Assembly (NCBI RefSeq): GCF_008801405.1
Contig: NZ_VZPV01000005.1
Coordinates: 62,001-126,000 of the forward strand
From: Ralstonia insidiosa
Lineage (GTDB): Bacteria; Pseudomonadota; Gammaproteobacteria; Burkholderiales; Burkholderiaceae
Direction: 5' to 3'
DNA: 64,000 nt
Made by a program: the position numbers and the translations under genes. Shown piece after piece: positions 59,228-64,000 of this stretch. Each line of letters opens with the position of its first letter. Positions within the stretch are counted from its first letter, which is position 1. The notes under the pieces are model-generated. The model made no database searches. It saw only the letters and a program-made list of their open reading frames with translations, and had not been told where the DNA came from.

Positions 59228-59995
59228 CTACAACACCCGCATGATCGACAGCGCGGTGTCCTGCAGCACCTGCAGCACGCGCTGCAAGGCCTGCTCCGTG
59301 GTCTCTTCGCCGACTTGCATGTTCACGCTCAACGCGGCAATCACGTTGCCTTGGCGATCGCGCAGCGGCACCGCCACGCCGCGCACGCCGATCTGCAATT
59401 GCTGCTCGACCACGGCGTAATCCTGTCGACTGGCCTTGCGAATTTCATCGAGCAGCCGTTCGCGCTGCAGGATCGTGTACGGCGTATAGGGTGTCAGCAC
59501 GCAGGTCTCCAGCCATGCCTTGACGGCCTGCTCGGGCTGCGCGGCCAGCATCATCACCCCGGCGGATGCAAGCGGCGCTGGCACACGTGCCCCTAGCACG
59601 AAGCCCGTGCTCATCACGCGGCTCGTGCTGGTGCGCGAGATGAACACCAGCTCCCAGTCGTCGAGCACGCTCAGGTACGCCACCTCACCAACGGCTGCCG
59701 TCACCTGCTGCAGGAAGGGCTGCACCGTGCGGGGCAAGCGGGCCGAGTCAAAGTAAGACCACCCCACCTTCAGCACGCGCGGCGTCAGGCTGAAGAGCGT
59801 GCCTTCGCTGGTGAGGTAACCGAGGTGCTCCAGGGTCAGCAGGTAGCGGCGCGCGGCCGTGCGCGTCAGCCCGGTCAGCTCGGCCGCCTGCGTGGGGGTC
59901 AGGCGTGGATGCTCGTGGTCGAACGCCTCAAGGATGGCAAGCCCTTTCTCCAGCCCGGCGATCCAGTCGCGCCGATCGAGCGGTTCTTTCTTCAT
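59228..59995 (-). CDS. IclR-family regulator of shikimate/quinate catabolism (QuiR-like)
   Basis: A 255-residue regulator. The N-terminal winged helix is complete (residues 14-70, containing GLEKGLAILEAFDHEHPRLTPTQAAELTGLTRTAARRYLLTLEHLGYLTSEGTLFSL), and the C-terminal GAF-like effector domain (residues 85-250) includes RLPRTVQPFLQQVTAAVGEVAYLSVLDDWELVFISRTS. Sequence and length are like PcaR/PobR/QuiR proteins that respond to protocatechuate, 4-hydroxybenzoate or quinate/shikimate and bind GTTCGATAATCG-type sites. Two such sites flank it: one 116 bases downstream before the permease and one in the region upstream shared with quiC. It likely controls both arms and itself. Confidence 0.88.
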   Translation of the reverse strand: MKKEPLDRRDWIAGLEKGLAILEAFDHEHPRLTPTQAAELTGLTRTAARRYLLTLEHLGYLTSEGTLFSLTPRVLKVGWSYFDSARLPRTVQPFLQQVTAAVGEVAYLSVLDDWELVFISRTSTSRVMSTGFVLGARVPAPLASAGVMMLAAQPEQAVKAWLETCVLTPYTPYTILQRERLLDEIRKASRQDYAVVEQQLQIGVRGVAVPLRDRQGNVIAALSVNMQVGEETTEQALQRVLQVLQDTALSIMRVL

Positions 59996-60033
59996 GGCGA
60001 TAACCCTAGGAACGTGCGATATGTGCGCATGAT

Positions 60034-60049
60034 TGTACGATTATCGAAC
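60034..60049. promoter_or_regulatory. IclR operator between the regulator and quiC
   Basis: TGTACGATTATCGAAC, i.e. the reverse complement of GTTCGATAATCGTACA, identical at 15 of 16 positions to the site at 59111. Extra half-sites (GTGCGATA at 60014, TTGCGCGAAT at 60054) surround it. It is 39-54 bases before the regulator start and 78-93 before quiC. Confidence 0.65.
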
Positions 60050-60126
60050 GCTGTTGCGCGAATGCCGCTTGTGAGCGTACGGGGTGCCCACCTACGCTGC
60101 GGGCATCGTCTGACCACCGCATCGCC

Positions 60127-62013
60127 ATGAATCCGCTTCGCCCGGGCCCCCGCCCCAAATGCATCGCCACCGTGTGCCTGTCTGGCACGTTGCCCGAGAA
60201 ACTGGAAGCGGCTGCTGCTGCCGGGTTTGACGGCATCGAGATCTTTGAGAGCGACCTGCTGAATTTCGACGGCTCGCCGGCGCGCGTACGGCAGATGGCG
60301 GCAGACCTGGGGCTGGCGATCATGCTGTACCAGCCGTTTCGCGATTTCGAGGCGATGCCGCGCGATCTGCTCGCCCGCAATCTGGCGCGTGCCCAGCGCA
60401 AGTTCGACGTGATGGCCGAACTGGGTGTCGAGACGGTGCTGGTGTGCAGCAACGTGCAGGACATCGCGATCGATGACCCCGCGCGTGCGGCGGACGATCT
60501 GCGCCAGATGGCCGAAGCTGCTGCGCAACGCGGGCTGCGCGTGGGTTACGAGGCGCTCGCCTGGGGCCGGCACACCCGGCGTTGGCGTCAGGCATGGCAG
60601 ATCGTGCAGCAGGCCGACCACTCCGCGCTCGGGCTGATCCTGGACAGCTTCCATACGCTGTCGCTGGGTGACACGTTGGATGGCATCCAAGACGTGCCTG
60701 CGGACAAGCTCTTCTTCGTGCAGTTTGCGGATGCGCCCAAGCTGTCGATGGACGTGCTGTCCTGGAGCCGGCATCACCGCAATTTCCCTGGGCAGGGCGA
60801 TCTGCCTGTCGCGGCGTTTGCGTGCGATCTGCTTGCCGCCGGTTATGCGGGGCCACTGTCGCTGGAGGTCTTCAATGACGAGTTTCGCTCCGCCCCTGCG
60901 CGCTTGACGGCCCTGGACGGGATGCGTTCCCTGATCTGGCTGGAGTCGGAAGCCGGTGGCGTTGCGCTGCCTGAGCCCGCCCGTTTTGTCGGCGTGGATT
61001 TCCTGGAGTTTGCCGTGGATGCCACTGCCGGGCGGGAGCTGGAGGCGCGCCTGCGTGCGTTGGGATTTGGTCTTGCGGGCCACCATCGCTCCAAGGCGGT
61101 GGATCTGTACCGGCAGGGCGGCGTGAATGTGATCCTGAACATGGAGCAGGACAGTGCAGCGTCGGAACACTTCCAACTGCATGGGCCATCCGTCTGCGCG
61201 ATCGGCCTGAAGGTGGACGATGCCGAGCGCGCAATGACACGCGCCCGCGCGTTGTGTTGCCAGGAGTGGCGTGGGCCGGTGGGGCCGAGCGAGCGCAGCA
61301 TTCCTGCGTTGCGCGCACCGGATGGCACGTTGCTCTATCTGATCGATGACCGCCACGCCGAGCGCAGTATCTACGAGAGCGATTTCATTCTGCAGCCCGA
61401 AGCGCAGTCCGATGCAACCGGATTGGCCTCGATCGACCACGTTGCGCAGGCGCTGCCCGCGCATCGGCTCGACAGCTTTGTGTTGTTCTATCGCGCCGTT
61501 TTCGGCATGCAGGCCGAAGCGGTGCAGGAAATTGCCGACCCCTACGGCTTGGTGAAAAGCCGGGCGATGGTGAGCCCGGACCGCAACCTGCGGATTCCGC
61601 TCAACGTGTCGGAAAGCGGGCACACGGCAACCGGCCGCTTCATTGCCGCGTATGCGGGCTCGGGCGTGCATCACATTGCCTTCCGTACGGACCGGCTGTT
61701 CGACACCGTTGAGGCTATCGACCGCAGCGTGGCCCGCATGCTGCACGTGCCCGAGAACTACTACGACGACGTGGCCGCCAGGCTCGGCCTGGACGACACG
61801 CTGCTCACGCGCCTGCATGACGACGGGTTGCTCTACGACCGCGATCCCCACGGCGATTTCCTGCACGTCTACACCGAGCCCTTCCGCGAGCGCTTCTTCT
61901 TCGAGCTCGTCCAGCGCGACGGCTACCTGGGCTATGGCGCCGCAAACGCGGCTGTGCGCATGGCCGTGCAAGCGCAGATGAGCCGCACCGGCGCGACAGC
62001 GGCTGACCGCTAA
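60127..62013 (+). CDS. quiC: 3-Dehydroshikimate dehydratase QuiC with fused HPPD-like domain
   Basis: A 628-residue enzyme. Residues 1-285 are a TIM barrel (AP-endonuclease-like/sugar isomerase fold) with metal-binding candidates Glu142, Asp173, His176 and Glu247; this part dehydrates 3-dehydroshikimate to protocatechuate. Residues 290-628 form a VOC domain like 4-hydroxyphenylpyruvate dioxygenase, and all three iron ligands are kept (His438 in IDHVAQAL, His516 in GVHHIAF, Glu593 in FFELVQR). In QuiC1-type proteins I recall the second domain not showing HPPD activity, but ligands here are intact. It is divergent from the IclR regulator with an operator between them, and links shikimate uptake to the beta-ketoadipate route. 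The gene begins at MNPLRPGPRPKC. Confidence 0.92.
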   Translation: MNPLRPGPRPKCIATVCLSGTLPEKLEAAAAAGFDGIEIFESDLLNFDGSPARVRQMAADLGLAIMLYQPFRDFEAMPRDLLARNLARAQRKFDVMAELGVETVLVCSNVQDIAIDDPARAADDLRQMAEAAAQRGLRVGYEALAWGRHTRRWRQAWQIVQQADHSALGLILDSFHTLSLGDTLDGIQDVPADKLFFVQFADAPKLSMDVLSWSRHHRNFPGQGDLPVAAFACDLLAAGYAGPLSLEVFNDEFRSAPARLTALDGMRSLIWLESEAGGVALPEPARFVGVDFLEFAVDATAGRELEARLRALGFGLAGHHRSKAVDLYRQGGVNVILNMEQDSAASEHFQLHGPSVCAIGLKVDDAERAMTRARALCCQEWRGPVGPSERSIPALRAPDGTLLYLIDDRHAERSIYESDFILQPEAQSDATGLASIDHVAQALPAHRLDSFVLFYRAVFGMQAEAVQEIADPYGLVKSRAMVSPDRNLRIPLNVSESGHTATGRFIAAYAGSGVHHIAFRTDRLFDTVEAIDRSVARMLHVPENYYDDVAARLGLDDTLLTRLHDDGLLYDRDPHGDFLHVYTEPFRERFFFELVQRDGYLGYGAANAAVRMAVQAQMSRTGATAADR

Positions 62014-62140
62014 ACCACGACACCTTTGACTTGACGTCCACGGCGTGTGCGGCTGTGGGCGGGTTCCACGCAACGCCACGGCTGCGCGGGCAGCCATCGC
62101 ACATCCAACCCCATCACATCAAAGAGGAGACAGGGGAGCC

Positions 62141-63205
62141 ATGAACAAGACAATGATCGCCGCACTGGTACTCGGAGCCACGAGCCTGCCGGCAGCGGCG
62201 CAATCCACCGGAGGTGTCACGCTCTATGGGCTGATCGACACCACCATCCGCTACAGCACGCATGAGAATGCGGCGGGCAACAGCAATCTGCAGATGATGG
62301 ACGGCGTGCTGACCGGCAGCCGCTGGGGTTTGCGCGGCACGGAGGATCTGGGTGGCGGCACCAAGGCCATATTCATCCTCGAATCGGGGTTCTTTCCCGA
62401 TACCGGTGGTAGTCAGCAGGGCGGCCGGCTGTTTGGGCGCACCGCGGTCGTCGGCCTGGAGGGCGACTACGGCAAGCTTTACCTCGGCCGACAGTACACG
62501 CTGGCGCATGAGGTGCTGTCTTCGTATGAAGCGATGGCGTTTGCCAACAACTCCATCGTCGGCTATCAGGGCGGCAACTACACCGGCTTGCGTTACGACA
62601 ACACGGTCAAGTACATCAAGTCATTCGGTGGCTTGCAGCTGGCCGGCGCGTGGACCTTTGGCGAGGCCGCCGGCAGCTTCAGCAAGAGTTCGGCCGGTGC
62701 AGGCTCGATCGTCTACAGCATGGGGTCGGCGGAAGTAGGCGCGGTGTACCAGGTCACGCGCGATGTGTCTTCGGCGTTCTTCGGCGCGGTGCCGGCGGCG
62801 CTGGCCAGCAAGCAGACGGTCTGGGGTTTTGGCGGCAAGCTCGATACCTCGATCGCCACGTGGTACCTGGGCTACACAAACAGCCGCCTCGACGTGGCTG
62901 ATTACAAGAACCAGGCCGCCTATGTTGGCGCGAAGGTGCCAATCTCCGGCGCGTTGAGCTTCATCGGCACCATGCAGTACGACTGGATGAAGCATCTTGA
63001 TGCCAGCGGCAAGCGCCTGACCTCCGCCGGCATGCTCGATTACGCCTTTAGCAAGCGCACCGACGTGTATGCGGAAGTGGACTACACGCGTCTGCAAGGT
63101 GCCTGGATTGCGCTGAATAGCGCTGCCGCGTTCAACAACTCGGGCAATACCTACGGCAACAACTCGCGGCTGGGTGTGATGCTGGGGGTGCGTCACAAGT
63201 TCTGA
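62141..63205 (+). CDS. Outer-membrane porin (gram-negative trimeric type)
   Basis: A 354-residue general porin of the Burkholderia/Ralstonia OmpC-like family. The Sec signal (MNKTMIAALVLGATSLPAAAQ) ends at AQ, and the mature chain starts SSVTLYGLIDTTIRY-like (STGGVTLYGLIDTTIR). The constriction-loop and strand pattern SRWGLRGTEDLGGGTKAIFILESGF and RTAVVGLEGDYGKLYLGRQYTLAHEVL is typical, and the chain ends with ...LGVMLGVRHKF, the terminal Phe needed for BamA recognition. A GGGGAG ribosome-binding site is present. It lies 127 bases after quiC on the same strand and may serve uptake of aromatic or shikimate-type acids, which is inference from position. Confidence 0.9.
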   Translation: MNKTMIAALVLGATSLPAAAQSTGGVTLYGLIDTTIRYSTHENAAGNSNLQMMDGVLTGSRWGLRGTEDLGGGTKAIFILESGFFPDTGGSQQGGRLFGRTAVVGLEGDYGKLYLGRQYTLAHEVLSSYEAMAFANNSIVGYQGGNYTGLRYDNTVKYIKSFGGLQLAGAWTFGEAAGSFSKSSAGAGSIVYSMGSAEVGAVYQVTRDVSSAFFGAVPAALASKQTVWGFGGKLDTSIATWYLGYTNSRLDVADYKNQAAYVGAKVPISGALSFIGTMQYDWMKHLDASGKRLTSAGMLDYAFSKRTDVYAEVDYTRLQGAWIALNSAAAFNNSGNTYGNNSRLGVMLGVRHKF

Positions 63206-63234
63206 ATGCTTGGATATTCGTTGTTGTGACTTCG

Positions 63235-63257
63235 GCCCGCCGCGATCTGTGGCGGGC
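63235..63257 (+). terminator. Hairpin after the porin gene
   Basis: Seven-base perfect arms GCCCGCC and GGCGGGC around GCGATCTGT, 29 bases after the porin stop; no T-run follows, so termination may be weak. Confidence 0.4.
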
Positions 63258-63352
63258 GCATGCCCTCCTGGGTATCGACATCGCTGCGCCTGCATGTGCT
63301 CGGTACATCCTGTCCCAAAATGTGACGCAATCGCCGCCACGATCGGGCGAAA

Positions 63353-63391
63353 TACAGTTCGCGAGAAATTAAGAAATCGCGTAAAACTGTA
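63353..63391. promoter_or_regulatory. Nested dyad with TACAGTT arms before the MocR gene
   Basis: Outer arms TACAGTT and AACTGTA (extending to AAAACTGTAC), inner arms CGCGA and TCGCG, around an AT-rich centre. The TACAGTT core is the same as in the MocR operator at 25433-25494. Confidence 0.45.
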
Positions 63392-63567
63392 CTCTTCAGC
63401 ACCGTACTGATGTGTGCTCATGCACAGCCGCACTGTGCCTTTACGCTTCCCCTATCGAATACACATGCGGCCGGCCGGACACGGGCAAGCCGCCAAGGGA
63501 GCACAGTCGTGGAACGGACAAAGCGGAGCACAAGTGCTGGCGGAAAGCCGCAGGCAGGGAGCCTCTG

Positions 63568-64000
63568 ATGAAGCTCTACGAGAAGTTTGCGGACGACCTC
63601 GAGCGCCTCATCCGGCAGGGCGTCTACCACCACGGAGACCGCATCCCATCGGTGCGCCAGGCCAGCCAGCAGCACCGCATCAGCATCACCACTGTGCTGC
63701 ACGCGTATCTGCTGCTGGAGAGCCGTGGGCTGCTGGAGAGCCGCCCGCAGTCGGGCTACTTCGTCAACCTGCAGCGCGGCAATGGCGAGCTGCATATGCG
63801 CGAACTGCAGCCGTCCAAGCCGATGGCGATCTCATCGTCGGTGGACGTGAGCCGGCTGGTGCTTTCGACCCTGCGCTCGATTGGTACCAACGATGCGATA
63901 CCGCTTGGCTCACCGTATCCGGACCCTGCGCTGTTCCCGTTTGAGAAGCTCAACCGCTACGCTTACACCGCAGGCCGCGAGAAGGGGCTGTGGGGCGTGA
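63568..64000 (+). CDS. MocR-type regulator (3' end outside window)
   Basis: The N-terminal 144 residues of a PLP-dependent MocR-family regulator; the frame stays open to the right edge. Residues 1-72 form a GntR winged helix (EKFADDLERLIRQGVYHHGDRIPSVRQASQQHRISITTVLHAYLLLESRGLLESRPQSGYFV). The later part (IPLGSPYPDPALFPFEKLNRYAYTAGREKGLWGV) is the start of the aminotransferase-like effector domain, where the PDPALFP segment is typical. The ATG lies 30 codons after any alternative and follows CAGGGAGCC, a fair ribosome-binding site. Its regulated genes are not in the window. Confidence 0.85.
   Translation, partial: MKLYEKFADDLERLIRQGVYHHGDRIPSVRQASQQHRISITTVLHAYLLLESRGLLESRPQSGYFVNLQRGNGELHMRELQPSKPMAISSSVDVSRLVLSTLRSIGTNDAIPLGSPYPDPALFPFEKLNRYAYTAGREKGLWGV

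Larger units (their letters stand above)
63206..63567. other. 362-base intergenic region between porin and MocR gene
   Basis: Contains a GC-hairpin (63235-63257) after the porin and an AT-rich dyad (63353-63391) before the MocR-type gene. Between and after these no coding frame has a good start; 63414-63560 shows only shadow frames. Confidence 0.5.

Overview
The window is a dense, high-GC (about 65%) stretch typical of a Burkholderiaceae betaproteobacterium. Protein sequences and gene neighbourhoods look most like Ralstonia (R. pickettii-type lineage), probably a secondary replicon, because nearly everything is accessory metabolism, transport and regulation. This assignment is inference from recognition, not from a search. 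I see no rRNA, tRNA, CRISPR array, insertion sequence or prophage.

Layout. 1-5.9 kb: distal end of a Flp/Tad pilus locus (tadC partial, tadD, DUF3613, tadG-like) followed by a sigma-54 activator with a degenerate receiver and a DUF2968 protein. 6-13.4 kb: a self-sufficient P450-reductase fusion, then a second P450 plus an antibiotic-biosynthesis-monooxygenase (ABM) protein divergent from an ArsR-like regulator. 13.4-20.8 kb: a SpeG-like acetyltransferase, a Fur-box-preceded siderophore receptor with a PepSY membrane protein, and an oxidoreductase translationally coupled to a Na+/H+ antiporter. 20.8-23.9 kb: acetoacetate decarboxylase - 3-hydroxybutyrate dehydrogenase - patatin operon with a good sigma-54 promoter and an upstream dyad. 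24-28.4 kb: MocR regulator divergent from a beta-alanine/omega-amino-acid aminotransferase and methylmalonate-semialdehyde dehydrogenase. 28.5-31.3 kb: half cold-shock-domain protein, CspA, Kup. 31.4-36.4 kb: FdhD, a small winged-helix protein, a YdeP-like molybdoenzyme and an oxalate/formate-type transporter. 36.8-44.5 kb: amino acid permease, orphan Hpt protein, and a heavy-metal RND efflux operon. 44.6-48.5 kb: MerR regulator with its operator, BON lipoprotein, and a complete bufferin-type peptide operon (precursor, MNIO enzyme, partner, DoxX). 48.7-54.3 kb: H-NS-like mini protein, DMT exporter, two Lrp/AsnC regulators, a trans-sulfuration PLP enzyme and gamma-glutamyltransferase. 54.4-62 kb: 4-hydroxyphenylpyruvate dioxygenase and a shikimate/quinate catabolic regulon (two MFS proteins, shikimate dehydrogenase-like protein, IclR regulator, 3-dehydroshikimate dehydratase QuiC). 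62.1-64 kb: porin and the start of a second MocR regulator.

The most notable points are the bufferin operon (a recently recognised class of peptide metallophores), the matched IclR operators that tie together the two arms of the shikimate regulon, the sigma-54 promoter plus enhancer-like dyad of the acetoacetate operon, repeated TACAGTT(T) sites at both MocR loci, a long leader hairpin before kup, and a small protein that carries only the C-terminal half of a cold-shock domain.
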